This document shows, piece after piece, positions 42,110 through 52,560 of a stretch of DNA of 64,000 nt. Numbering within the stretch: position 1 is the first letter of the stretch; every line of letters begins with the position of its first letter. A program made the translations under genes and the position numbers. The DNA is taken from the NCBI GenBank assembly GCA_977006965.1, contig OZ345382.1, positions 1,364,001 to 1,428,000 of the forward strand, in the 5' to 3' direction. The DNA comes from Phymatolithon calcareum. Its lineage: Eukaryota > Rhodophyta > Florideophyceae > Hapalidiales. The notes under the pieces are model-generated. The model was not told the origin of the DNA and did not search any database. It saw only the letters and a program-made list of their open reading frames with translations.

Positions 42110-43846
42110 CTAGCTCTCAGCGTTCCACTTCCCATCCTGCAGTGCAATAGCCACCGAACTAGGGTCGTCAAAATCCGCCAGAGCGGCCATTCCATCCAAC
42201 TGTCCAAAGCTCAAACTCCGATCCCCAAGACTTTCCCTCCCTCCACTCCCCCCCTGCGCGGCATTCGTCCCCGCCGCCGCGGCCGCCGTCGCCCCCGCAG
42301 CCTCGCCCTTGAGATTAGCGAGCAACTTATCGTCCGCCCCATCCAGTCCCAAAAGTCTCTCCGTACTCGAGCTCTGGTGCAGTCCAGCCGTCGGGAATCC
42401 GCTCAGCAGTGACAGGATACTATTCGTCCTCGGGAACCCCTGTCCGCCGCGTCCCTGCGTCAAGAACGAGTTACTACGCGACAACGGCGCGGCCGGCGCG
42501 CCTCCGGCGCCCTTCGCAAGGTCGGCCAGCACGGAGTTGGAGCTCTCATTGCGCCGCAGGGACGGCGGTTTCTGCGCGCTTGGCGCACCGTCGCCGACGC
42601 CCGTCGTCGTCACCTCCTGTTTCAATTCGCCCCAGGCACTGAGTCCGACTCGCGGTACGCCGCTCAGCGCACTCGAGCTCGGTGGGCGCGCCACGGTGGG
42701 GTTGTTGCGCGCGGCGTCCGCTGGACGCTGCTTCACCCTTCGCGCAGGGCTGCCGCGAGTGGCTGCGGTGTTTGACGCGGTGTGCGGCCGCTTTCGCGCG
42801 TCGTCGACAGCGGGCGCTGCCGTGGGGACAGGACGGCCGTTCGGAAGTTCGGCTGCAAGACGGAGCAGCTCTCCGGACTGTGCCGGTGCGCGCGGCCGTG
42901 AGCGCGACTTTCCGGTGCGTGGCGAGGGCGGTGAGCGTCGTGCTGGTCGTGAAGGCCGTGTTGATCGGCGGGGACTTGCATGGGAGGATGCAGCTGTGGG
43001 CGGCGCTGTGGCGGTCGGCGGTGACGGCATGGATGCAGGAGTGGCTGTTGTGGGGTGTGACATTTGAAGCGCGTTCGACATGGGAGCTATCTGCTGGTGT
43101 TGTTGTTGATGCTGCTGCATCTGCTGAAGCTGCTGCTCCTGTTTCTGCTGCTGCTGCTGCTTTCCGTTCTTCGCTGCACCTTGAGTGCCTCTTCCAGCGG
43201 CTGTGGTCAACGCCGCAGACGCGGCGTTATTCGCCGCGTTCGCATTCTCCTTTGCGCGTTCTCTTTCAATGCGAAGATAATACTTCTGCGCGTGGGTTCT
43301 GACCTGTGTAGCCGATCGAGTGCCAACATGTCGGGAGATACTTTTTATCTCCTTCGGTCCATACAGTTCCAATCCCTCCAGAAAGCGTTTATGTTCATCC
43401 GGCGTCCAATATCTCGAACTCGGTTTCTTCCCGTCTGTGTCGGCGGTACTGCTCTCACCGGGACGGTCTCTTTCGCGTTCGCGTGCTTCGGCGTGCAGAC
43501 GAGCTACCTCATTCTGCGTTTCATACAGCTGGGCTTCGAGATGTTTTATGCGACGCTGCTGTTCCACGAGCATTGCCTGCGTCGTGAGTTGACTCTCCAT
43601 GTAGGTGAGTTCCGGGACTCCGCGCGCGGCTGCTGCGTGCACCGGGACCGCGGGAGCGTAGGGATAGTTTGCACCAGGGGGAGCGGCAAAGTAACTACCT
43701 GGTGGCGGGCCGTTTCGTTGTGCACGCATGCCGTTGCCATTCGGCATCGTCGCATCGGCGACAGAGGAGGGGACAGGGACGACGGATGTTGTGGGCGGCG
43801 GCACGAAGCGCGCGTCGCGACCGCCGCCTGTGCGCGCCCCGTGCAT
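42110..43846 (-). CDS. MYB-related transcription factor, SHAQKYF class, with coiled coil
   Basis: 578 residues, single exon. A coiled coil (about 80-130: MLVEQQRRIKHLEAQLYETQ and on) precedes one MYB repeat (about 143-194: RYWTPDEHKRFLEGLELYG...THAQKYY). THAQKYY is a variant of the SHAQKYF motif that defines the 1R-MYB/CCA1-like group, which binds GATA/evening-element-like DNA in plants. A Gln-rich tract (~222-255) and long Pro/Ser/Ala-rich regions follow, typical of activation domains. The coiled coil before the MYB repeat suggests dimerisation and is not the usual plant layout. Homopolymer-rich coding sequence generates long false frames on the opposite strand. Confidence 0.9.
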   Translation of the reverse strand: MHGARTGGGRDARFVPPPTTSVVPVPSSVADATMPNGNGMRAQRNGPPPGSYFAAPPGANYPYAPAVPVHAAAARGVPELTYMESQLTTQAMLVEQQRRIKHLEAQLYETQNEVARLHAEARERERDRPGESSTADTDGKKPSSRYWTPDEHKRFLEGLELYGPKEIKSISRHVGTRSATQVRTHAQKYYLRIERERAKENANAANNAASAALTTAAGRGTQGAAKNGKQQQQQKQEQQLQQMQQHQQQHQQIAPMSNALQMSHPTTATPASMPSPPTATAPPTAASSHASPRRSTRPSRPARRSPPSPRTGKSRSRPRAPAQSGELLRLAAELPNGRPVPTAAPAVDDARKRPHTASNTAATRGSPARRVKQRPADAARNNPTVARPPSSSALSGVPRVGLSAWGELKQEVTTTGVGDGAPSAQKPPSLRRNESSNSVLADLAKGAGGAPAAPLSRSNSFLTQGRGGQGFPRTNSILSLLSGFPTAGLHQSSSTERLLGLDGADDKLLANLKGEAAGATAAAAAGTNAAQGGSGGRESLGDRSLSFGQLDGMAALADFDDPSSVAIALQDGKWNAES

Positions 43847-44641
43847 CGAGCGGGTCGCTGAGTTGCGTTGACGACTGTGGCGATGTTGCCGTCGCCGATG
43901 TTCGACAAACGAACGAACAGGGGTTTCTGCGGGCAGAGTTCAGTTGCGCGTTCGGCTGTGGGTGGGAAGAGAGTGCCGCACAGTGCATTACAGCGGGTCT
44001 TCCGCACGGTTTGGCGTGTATTAGGCATTCAGTTTTGGGTCCGCGGGACACAGACTACCAATTGAAACTGCAGAATATCGCTCCTTCTGTCGCTGAGGTC
44101 CGTATGACAGAGCCTATAGGTCCTGCACGATGCATCATTATTGAGGTTTTTGCATCCCGAATATGATGCGCAGGGTGTTTAATTGTTATTTTTTCGCAGC
44201 TTTCCGCCCCCACTATGTATGCCGAGTATGATATCAATGATCGGAAGTGTTGGTCGTGGGGAGCGCGAGTCACTGGTCGAAGCTTCCACTCGCAGATCGT
44301 GCGGGGCAATGCCGGCCACTAACGTATCCGCCGCCAAATTCGTTACGTGTTGCTTTGTGCGTTTCCATTGGCGTTGCAATGTCCTCTATAAAACGCACAA
44401 TCTCCCGCCACCCTCTCATTATTGGGTTCGAAACGCCGCTCGCAGCACGCTTCCTTTCAGCACGCCTCCTTTCAGCACGCCAAACTTCATGCGGAGTGTA
44501 TGCACGAAAGAGAAAAATGGACGCAAGAAACGAAAATTGTTTATTGAAGTCCTCGCGCGCCAGGAGCTATTCTCTCACTCTCTGTGACTCTCTGTCACTC
44601 ATGTCCCATTCCTGCGCGCTGTCGGCTAAGCCGAACGGCAC
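43847..44641. other. Intergenic between MYB gene and peptide copy 3
   Basis: Includes the 3' side of peptide copy 3 (AATAAA on the minus strand at 44540-44545, ~100 nt past the stop) and the upstream region of the MYB gene. A short tandem TTTCAGCACGCCTCC / TTTCAGCACGCC is present at ~44455-44482. No gene is seen. Confidence 0.45.
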
Positions 44642-44755
44642 TTAGAGGGCCGGGGTGGCTGGGAGACCGAAAGACTCGAAGATCTTGCCGAAGTCACCGA
44701 AGGCGGTGGCAGCAGCGACAACGGCGGCGAAGACAACGACGGTGGAGAACTTCAT
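44642..44755 (-). CDS. Secreted micropeptide, copy 3 (37 aa)
   Basis: The most diverged copy by DNA: the signal peptide begins MKFSTVVVF (Ser for Ala at 4, Val for Ala at 6, Val for Ile at 7 relative to copy 1). The predicted mature 19 residues are again FGDFGKIFESFGLPATPAL. Against copy 2 at least five codons in the mature part differ and all changes are silent. A canonical TATAAAA box (44851-44857) lies 96 nt upstream, and AATAAA lies ~100 nt downstream. Stop TAA. Unconserved flanks with a conserved peptide point to strong selection on the product. Function unknown. Confidence 0.83.
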   Translation of the reverse strand: MKFSTVVVFAAVVAAATAFGDFGKIFESFGLPATPAL

Positions 44756-44850
44756 TTTTGGGTCGGTGCGATTTGAGTTGAAATTGCTCGAGATGCTTGG
44801 CTTGCTTGTGCTTTGGTGACCTTTTCCTTCCACTCGTCCGTTTGCACTCG

Positions 44851-44857
44851 TTTTATA
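44851..44857 (-). promoter_or_regulatory. TATA box of peptide copy 3
   Basis: TATAAAA on the minus strand, 96 nt upstream of the ATG. Confidence 0.7.
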
Positions 44858-45554
44858 CCATTTCCGTCAGCCCTAGGGATGGCGTCGCCACTCGTTAGCA
44901 CTGGTCCGCGTCCGATTCCAATGCCCTGTTTTCCGGGAACATCCAGTGACATTGAATTGTACTACTATACATGCGATCCCAACAAAGCATTCCACAGTAG
45001 GGCCAGTGCAGTACAATACAGAACAGTACTAGTCTTCACGGTGATTACTGCCTGCTGTTCAGTTGGGACGAAAAATTGAATTCGAATAATGGACAGTCCG
45101 TTGCCTTCGATCGTTATTATGGAGACATGAATTAGTCGCTGGTATTGGTATCGTATCGAAAATCCGTTGCCTGATTTTCTGTGCGTGTAGGCATATTCTT
45201 CTCCACTAGTTGCGGTCTTGTTGTGGCCACTGAGCGGTCAAAGTGTTATCACAGTTCAGTGGAAGGTCGAAGGCAATTTGCGATCTAGACAGTTATGAGA
45301 TGAAGTTGCAAAGTTGCAGCAGCACTTTGCTGAATCACCGTAATTGATAATATGGAAAACGACGAGTCCCTGTAGTAGGGACCAGGATATATACTAGATT
45401 GAACAAGTTCCGAAAAGCTGCTCCCGTACAGTCTTAGGAAAGTTACTGAGGGCTTTTAAATAAACAACTAAACAGTTGTTTCAAAAAAAGCAGCACTTCG
45501 CTCTTCACACACCAGAGGTACTGTAGTACGGCTAAAGTGAAATTCTTGAGCAGT
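44858..45554. other. Intergenic, no recognisable gene
   Basis: Between peptide copy 3 and duplication copy B. AT-rich, no motif recognised. Confidence 0.4.
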
Positions 45555-48500
45555 ATGCGTCTCTAAAGCTTTGCAGTCGCGAGTGATTTGCTCGGAACGC
45601 GCCTAACGCAGACCATATATATTCCGCATGACGGATTCATGCCTAGTCCCGACGTCTAAGCGGCTCGTCTGTCCAGAGGGCAATAATCCGCCGCTGTTCC
45701 TTGAATGTAAGAGCTCGTAGCTTTCTTCCGCTTCCTTCTCCCGCCATTCTACATGCCGCAAGCGCCAATAAGATGTATCACAAGAAATGGAAAACGCTGC
45801 TTCAAAGTCTTTCCAATCCCCGAAGCAAGTTTGGTGCCTAAGAATTGTGCCCTAACGCTGTTGTTTCGGACGGTGCACTCGATTCGTCACCACGATTCAA
45901 ACGTGTTAATCTCACATTGGTCAGGAGAGATTCCGTGCACAGTTTCCATATCCTTATCTTTCAACCAGCGCATCGAGATTACAGAGTACTTTCGCCCGAT
46001 TCGCTTCTACTCAGACTCAGAGCGAATAAAGGGCCCTTTCGCACACATTTCGCGCGCAAAGTCGCTTATTCGGAACGCCTCGAAAATGGTCTCTCTGAAC
46101 GTGCAATCACAGGAACATTGAAATAGCACGAACAGCTTGCGCTCTTCCACCCCGAGCCGACAAGTGTGTCGCACAGCGAGAGACTACATCCTTCCGATCA
46201 CGCGCTGAGACCACGTTGCCCACGCATCGTAACCCAAGAACCGAGGCCTTCTTGCCCGGCCACCTAACAGTTGAGACGGGCCTTTCGCAAGGGTTCATAA
46301 ATCGTCTGCACTTGAGCCTCCACGGCCTCACTGACAACGGAGAAGCAGCAGCCAAACCACCGCAGGGCATATCCGGTCATGTCGAGAAATAGCGGCAATA
46401 GTTGAGAACCGTAAATGCGTTCATGCAGGCGGCCATTGCTTTTCGACTTCCTGGCGCTTCACCCCGAGCTTCAGAGACCTCGCGCGCTTCCACGTCGGAC
46501 ACGGACATAGCTCGAAGATTCCGTTTGGGTCACTTCGCGTGATATCGCTCGATGGCGTTCTGGGATAACGTGCAACGCTAACACGATGGCGCGAGGGCGC
46601 GGTGACAACGTTGTGCGTCGGCACTTCGTCCGCAGCTGCCGCCGTGGCGCGCACTACACTCCCAATTGCTACTGAGGCTACCCTTCCATCTCTGGCTTCC
46701 CGAGACCCATGCGTCTCTGCACTGAGACAACGACGTCGCGGTCGATTACAAGGACGTTATGATTGCGAGCACCCATGAAGTTTGCAATCTGCACTTCACG
46801 CGGTATGTATCTGATGTAGTTATGTAAGGTACAGTCTCGCAGTGATGTAAGGCTCAGTCTGTCGAGGACTGGTGTAGAAACTTTCTACAAGCTGTTTGTG
46901 TGTGATACCCTTCCCAGCTATGTTGTTCTCTTCTTGAGAATTCTGTATGGTACATAATATGCTGTTCTGAGGTCTGGCTCTGTGCACGGATACATTTCGT
47001 CGAACTTCCCGATCTTCCCCTCCGTACTTCATTTTCCGGGATTACAAGAGTTACTATCATCGACAATGGTGGTGGTGGTTTTCCGGTTGTTCGCGACTAT
47101 CAAATACGTCCCAATGTATCCGAAATACTCCATCGTCAAGCTCAGGTCGAGACTGCACATGGTGTAAACTTCACAACATTGGGAAGAAGGAAGGCAATGT
47201 AGTCCCTTTGAAAGTGTAATGCATTCAAATTTGAATTCTAGGTGATCCAGAAAACAAGGTTTATGTCCTCTTACGACCGAACAGTCATTCAATAAGCCGC
47301 TTGTCTCTCAAGCCGCGTAAATCAGTTACTCGATTAGCGATTACGTCTCTTCGGTTGTCGCACTGTTGGCGCGTCAGTCAACCTCAACCGCAGTGTTGTC
47401 AAGTCGATCCCCAACGCTTCTACTGACACCAGCGCAACTCGTGCGCATACCATGACGTCGCTGCATCGGAAGAACAACACCGCCGGATTCACACGCAGTT
47501 GCGCTGCCGTGGGGCAGTAGCAAGCGTGGGCGTGTTGTGGACACGGTGGGGTTGGGGCGAGCGTTGGATATGTCGGGCAAGTGGCGCCAACTTTTTCGGT
47601 GCGCTGGCGTGGTGAAATGAAGCGGCGGTCGATTCGATTTGGGCCGCGTCACCGTCGCACCTTGTTCACCGCGGGCAGGGTTGTGGACGGCCACAGAAGC
47701 ATACGAGGCGGCCATGGCAGAGAAGAAGTTCAAGCTGAGTATGGAGGCGCGACGGGAGGCGGTCGTGGAAGTTTGGCGGAGGCTGTTGCGATGGGAGCGA
47801 CGGAGACGGTGTAGTCGGTGGCGAGAAGAGCACAACCGTTCCGGTCGATGAACCTCAGGTAGTGGAGTGTATGTTAATTTTTAACATGGCTCATTTGCCA
47901 CGCGAATTAAGGTCTCATGCATGACTTCCACGAAGTGACCATTCGCGCGTTCGAAGGTTGGCCAGGCATTTGGCATTGCGTGACACCGGCATGATGAGTT
48001 GCGGTGCTTTGGAGTGGGTTGACGCAGGCTTTTCGTATTTCTTATTGAATGTGCACAAAATAATCACCTGCTCAGGAGACTGAGGAGGGCACGACATGGA
48101 TAACAGTGCGACAGAATTTGTATATGCGAGGTTGCGTAGCGCGCCCAACAAGGGGAACCGCTTCACTGAACTTGTCTTTCTTCGGTTTCAAACTACTGTA
48201 GTGTTATGCTTGAGTTGAAATCGTTCGAGCGTTGGAACCGTTCACGGATGAGAGGAGACAAACTATATTTTTACGCATAGCACCGGGGCTAAACGGAGGT
48301 GCTGCAGTCTCTTCATTTATTCATCTTTCATGATTAAATTACATATAGCGACTGCCCCACTCTGCAGTCCACCGACGAACACTTTGCTTGCTTCACTGTA
48401 TTGCCAGGAGAAACGACTAGCGAACGGGAAATGCCCAAGCAGAGTGTCTGCTGCGGGTACGTTCGCGTAAACCCAGTAATCGCGGCGGCTGTATGCTTCT

Positions 48501-51500
48501 GCCGTATATGCGGGGAAAGAACGCGGCCATAAATGCGGCGTTTGCTGTCCACAACTCCGAATAATCTCCTCCGCTTCCTTGTCCCTCACGTCATATTTAG
48601 TGCCCCTGCCATGCTCGCTTGACCTTTCATCTTGAGAAGCACCCAATCCTTGGCCCGATTTCCAAACACAAGATCGCGTGTCTCGATTCCAAATGATGAC
48701 TACGCCATTATGGCCTCGGGACACAACGTGCGATCCGTCATCGCTTTCAGATACCGCCCTAACAGTTGACTCGTGCCCTTTCAAGGCATCTCCGATTTGC
48801 TTTCCTGATTTGACGTCCCAGATGCGAACAGTTTTGTCATCGGATCCCGAAACGATCCGTTGACCATCCGAGCTGAAGGAAACACATGTCACCACATCTC
48901 TGTGACCTTGAAAAGCGTCCCCAATTTGAGTAAACGTCGCCGCGTCCCACACTCGAACAGAATCGTCATGTGAACCGGAGACCACCTGTCGCCCGTCGTG
49001 ACTGAACGAAACGGAAGACACCCAATTTGTGTGCCCTTCCATTGGGCCACCAATCTGATTGCCCGTACGCGAGTCCCACAAACGTACCGTTCCATCTGCC
49101 GACCCAGACGCAATTCGAAGACCGTCAGGGCTTAACGCAACGGCCCTCACCGGTGCGGAATGTCCATATTCAAACTCACTTGCTTCCGCTTCCATGCGTG
49201 TGTCCCAAATCAGAATAGTACCTTCTACACACCCGGAAATTATTGTTCCCCCGTTAGGAGAAAACGCAACACTTGTCACGTGGCCGTGCACACTTGCGGA
49301 TGTCCACGTACTTCTCCCACTGTTCGCGTCCCACAACCGAACAGCGCCACCATAGGATCCTGACGCAATTTGTCGTCCATCAGGACTGAATCTAACACAA
49401 AACACCCCATTTGAGTGTTCCTCAAACGGCTGACCGATACTCGTCCATGCCCCCGTGTCCCATACACGAATAGTTCCGTCCCATGACCCCGTCACCAACC
49501 GTTCCCCCGTCCCACTGAACGCAACAGACCCTATGCCCATCCCGTGCGCGTCCGCATCTTCGAAAATAGAATTCCCCGTGCAAACGTCCAGTACTTTCAG
49601 TGTTCCATCGAACAGACCGATTGCAACCGATTGGTCGTCATTCGAAACGGCGACACACTCAACACGGCACTGCTGTACGACTTCTCGAATCTGTGTACCG
49701 CTGCTCGCCTCCCAAATCATCAACTTACCATCATTCGAGCACGAAAATATCTTCTCGCCATCGCTGCTCACAGCAACACCGATCACACTCTCGCTGTGCC
49801 CTTCGAGAACACGCACTGCCGATTCACATGTCTCCCATTCCCACACTGCGATCGATTTGTCCTTCGACCCAGAGACAATTGTTTTTGATGCAGCAGCAAA
49901 CGATACGCAGCCGACATCACCAGTGTGTCCTTTCAGCCGTTTCAGTATGTCACCTGTCGACACATCTGCCACGACAACATCACGGCCTGCTCCTGCCGCC
50001 ACAAAACGTCCACACGGAGAGCAATCAACTGTCAAGCACAATCCTCGCACGGGGATCTCCATGATCTGCGCGCTCCGCGGATCTGGGAAAAACGCGTTCA
50101 CCGGTCGCAAATACGGCTTTGGTGTATGCCATTCCACGCTTTTCAAGTACGCGTCTACAACTGCATTCTCCGTTCTTGACTTGTACAGCCGTCCGCACAC
50201 TCGGAACAGAAACGGTCGCTGTCCTTCCGTTACTCCTCCCCATGACAATTGTATCGCTTTCCAAAGTAATTCGAAGCTTTGTCTCACTCTTTGTGGAATA
50301 ACTTCGTCTCCAAGCCTCAGCAGACAGTCAAACTCCGATTTCAGTGCCAACATTCCACCCACCTTACCACGTGTATATGTCCAACGTGCATCCAACAAAA
50401 GAACTCCAAGCTCCATCACCAAATCTGCACACACCAGGTGTCTCACAAGCTCCACAAGAATATACCCATCTTCTCCGACAGACCACCACGGTCTCGGTTT
50501 CTGCTCCAACAACTTTCGTTCAAATGAATCACCTTCATCTGCAATCACTGAATCTTCAGATATGCTCGGTTCCGGTGCCAGATATCCGTTCAGAAGTTGT
50601 ACGTGCCATAACGAGCTTGTCTTCACTATTTCCGCCTGTCGTCTACAAAAGTCCAATTGTAGATCGTGCAGCATAAGACCACCTTCTTTCCCCCGCCCTT
50701 CTCCATCTTCCCGAAACGAGAGCTTGCAAAGACTCAACCCGCTGAGAAGGCGCACGACACCCAAAGCAAAAGCTTTGTCGACCATCCACATTCGGCTCAA
50801 GACTGACATTGGCACCCAAGTCTGGTTTCGTAACACGCACAGACTTGTGTACAGATCGGCGATCGCGTGGTCCACCACAACACCATGTCTTCTCTGCAGC
50901 TTTACAAATCCAGATTCCACGATTTTAAGGCTCAGGGCCAGTTCTGCGTTCAAGCTCCGACCTCCTGGGCCTTGCTCTTCGCCAAGTTCAATGCTCTGCT
51001 TCTCCAGCAGTGAAGCATACTCGCCACATGCACCTTCAAAATCTCCATGCTCACTTGAGAGGAAACCAACTGCGCTTCCTGCAACTGCCAGCGCTATCGG
51101 CAACCCGCCGCAACTCGTTAAGATCTTCACAATACTCTTTCTCAAGTCCCCGGTGAGTTCTGCAAACCCGTACTTCGCAGCATCTTGTTTCGCGTGCGTC
51201 ATAAACATCGTCACAGATACGTCCCCTAGTACGTCTCTTGGGGAGAAGTCGACACGCCGTCCAGCAAAGTGCGCTATGTGCGTACTCCTAGTCGTTATTG
51301 CCATCCGGCTCTCCGCACAGCTCCTCAACAGCTGGCTAATATCATTTAAGAACCCGGTTTTCTTCTCGTCCGTAGGCCACAGGTCATCCACAAGGAAAAG
51401 ACAAATTTTCCCATCGAACCACGCCACCGCGTAATCAATCACTTCCTGCAGCGACTCCGACTGCTCCACCGCACACACAGATGTCGATGCCCCCGTAAGA

Positions 51501-52560
51501 CGCATTATTTTCGCCACTTCTCCCCTGGCCGTGACGAACGTTGCTTTTCGACCTAGAGACATAAATTGAACCCCGTCCGGAAAACGTGAGCAAATTTCGT
51601 CATTAAACGCAAGTCCCTGTAACGCAATTGACTTTCCAACTCCCGCCATTCCGAGCACACCGTGCGCAGGCGTAAGCACTCCAGTCGCCGCACTAACTAC
51701 CGACGAAGAGTCCGCCGATAAAATGGATTCCTTCAAAATTCCTTCGGGAGTACACGGCTTTCCATCCTCATCCTTCGCATCAAAATTAAGAGTTGTGCCT
51801 TGGGGGAGTTTCAGCGTGCTTGCTCCCACTCGATACTCTTCTTTCTCATTACCGGTCACTCCCATTTTGTCGAGCTTGGTTACAACCACATCATGCCGTT
51901 CTTGAATGTTCTCTTCTATGACGAACGTTGCAATCACAATTTCCAGCTTCGTCGAGGCGATTTGCACTTGCTGTTGGATGTCTTTCATGGTCTCGCTTAA
52001 AGCTGTGGCTCGCGTTATTCGCCGAAACAAAGACTTCACTTTAGACGATGCCCCACCTGCACTTTCCTTAAAAGCATTTCTGCAACCTTCCTCCAACGTT
52101 GACTCGCATTTATTCAGAATGTCGCGTACGGCCTTAACGTCTTCCAGAAAGGCAGAACGGATGCGAGTAGGGGCGGATGATGGCCCCGATCCAACATATG
52201 TCTCCACAGCTCCTATTTGTCCCATCAGCTTGTCCAGATCTTCGGTCAACCCTTGGAAGGTACCACGTCCCCGCTTAACGTTGCCAATTCGCGTCTTGAT
52301 GCTATTTACAGCATAACGCACTTCCGCGATGATGCCAGTTACAGAGGCTACCCCGCCGACGATTTCCATTTTGACGTTACCTACGCGGTGGACAGCAGCT
52401 GGTTCGGCGGAAGCGGCGGAGTCGGTAGAGGTACAGTACAGTAGGCGGCGTTGCTGCCCGCCAAGCAGCTCGGGGGCTTCCGTTGGAGGGGAGAACGCTG
52501 TCTACAATCACACAACCTATCAAATCATACATGAATAGTACACAATGTACAGAATGTGAT
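45555..52560. repeat. 7-kb direct duplication, copy B
   Basis: Second copy of 30511-37630, same orientation, with one NB-ARC/WD40 gene and its 3' flank. It lacks ~40 bp present in copy A near 31239 and has scattered substitutions. Confidence 0.92.
48317..52369 (-). CDS. NB-ARC/WD40 STAND NTPase (NLR-like), copy B
   Basis: 1350 residues, colinear with copy A. N-terminal helical domain and linker 1-~230; Walker A GMAGVGKS (240-247); Walker B LFLVDDLW (324-331); ITTRS (358-362); GGLPIALAVAG (421-431); about 12 WD40 repeats from ~776 to 1345. The linker is 13 residues shorter than in copy A, which carries an extra EENI-D-V-V-V-T-K-F unit before EENIQERHDVVV. Reading frame and all NTPase motifs are intact, so both copies appear functional. 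In the WD40 region the copies differ mainly at the residues following each GH and at the x of SGSxD. The cytosolic signalling role is inferred from architecture. Confidence 0.9.
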   Translation of the reverse strand: MEIVGGVASVTGIIAEVRYAVNSIKTRIGNVKRGRGTFQGLTEDLDKLMGQIGAVETYVGSGPSSAPTRIRSAFLEDVKAVRDILNKCESTLEEGCRNAFKESAGGASSKVKSLFRRITRATALSETMKDIQQQVQIASTKLEIVIATFVIEENIQERHDVVVTKLDKMGVTGNEKEEYRVGASTLKLPQGTTLNFDAKDEDGKPCTPEGILKESILSADSSSVVSAATGVLTPAHGVLGMAGVGKSIALQGLAFNDEICSRFPDGVQFMSLGRKATFVTARGEVAKIMRLTGASTSVCAVEQSESLQEVIDYAVAWFDGKICLFLVDDLWPTDEKKTGFLNDISQLLRSCAESRMAITTRSTHIAHFAGRRVDFSPRDVLGDVSVTMFMTHAKQDAAKYGFAELTGDLRKSIVKILTSCGGLPIALAVAGSAVGFLSSEHGDFEGACGEYASLLEKQSIELGEEQGPGGRSLNAELALSLKIVESGFVKLQRRHGVVVDHAIADLYTSLCVLRNQTWVPMSVLSRMWMVDKAFALGVVRLLSGLSLCKLSFREDGEGRGKEGGLMLHDLQLDFCRRQAEIVKTSSLWHVQLLNGYLAPEPSISEDSVIADEGDSFERKLLEQKPRPWWSVGEDGYILVELVRHLVCADLVMELGVLLLDARWTYTRGKVGGMLALKSEFDCLLRLGDEVIPQRVRQSFELLWKAIQLSWGGVTEGQRPFLFRVCGRLYKSRTENAVVDAYLKSVEWHTPKPYLRPVNAFFPDPRSAQIMEIPVRGLCLTVDCSPCGRFVAAGAGRDVVVADVSTGDILKRLKGHTGDVGCVSFAAASKTIVSGSKDKSIAVWEWETCESAVRVLEGHSESVIGVAVSSDGEKIFSCSNDGKLMIWEASSGTQIREVVQQCRVECVAVSNDDQSVAIGLFDGTLKVLDVCTGNSIFEDADAHGMGIGSVAFSGTGERLVTGSWDGTIRVWDTGAWTSIGQPFEEHSNGVFCVRFSPDGRQIASGSYGGAVRLWDANSGRSTWTSASVHGHVTSVAFSPNGGTIISGCVEGTILIWDTRMEAEASEFEYGHSAPVRAVALSPDGLRIASGSADGTVRLWDSRTGNQIGGPMEGHTNWVSSVSFSHDGRQVVSGSHDDSVRVWDAATFTQIGDAFQGHRDVVTCVSFSSDGQRIVSGSDDKTVRIWDVKSGKQIGDALKGHESTVRAVSESDDGSHVVSRGHNGVVIIWNRDTRSCVWKSGQGLGASQDERSSEHGRGTKYDVRDKEAEEIIRSCGQQTPHLWPRSFPAYTAEAYSRRDYWVYANVPAADTLLGHFPFASRFSWQYSEASKVFVGGLQSGAVAICNLIMKDE

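Noticed and set aside
49455-51434. 659-codon open frame on the + strand
   Set aside because: It is exactly antisense to NLR copy B. The matching frame in copy A is broken into shorter pieces, so it is a composition artefact.
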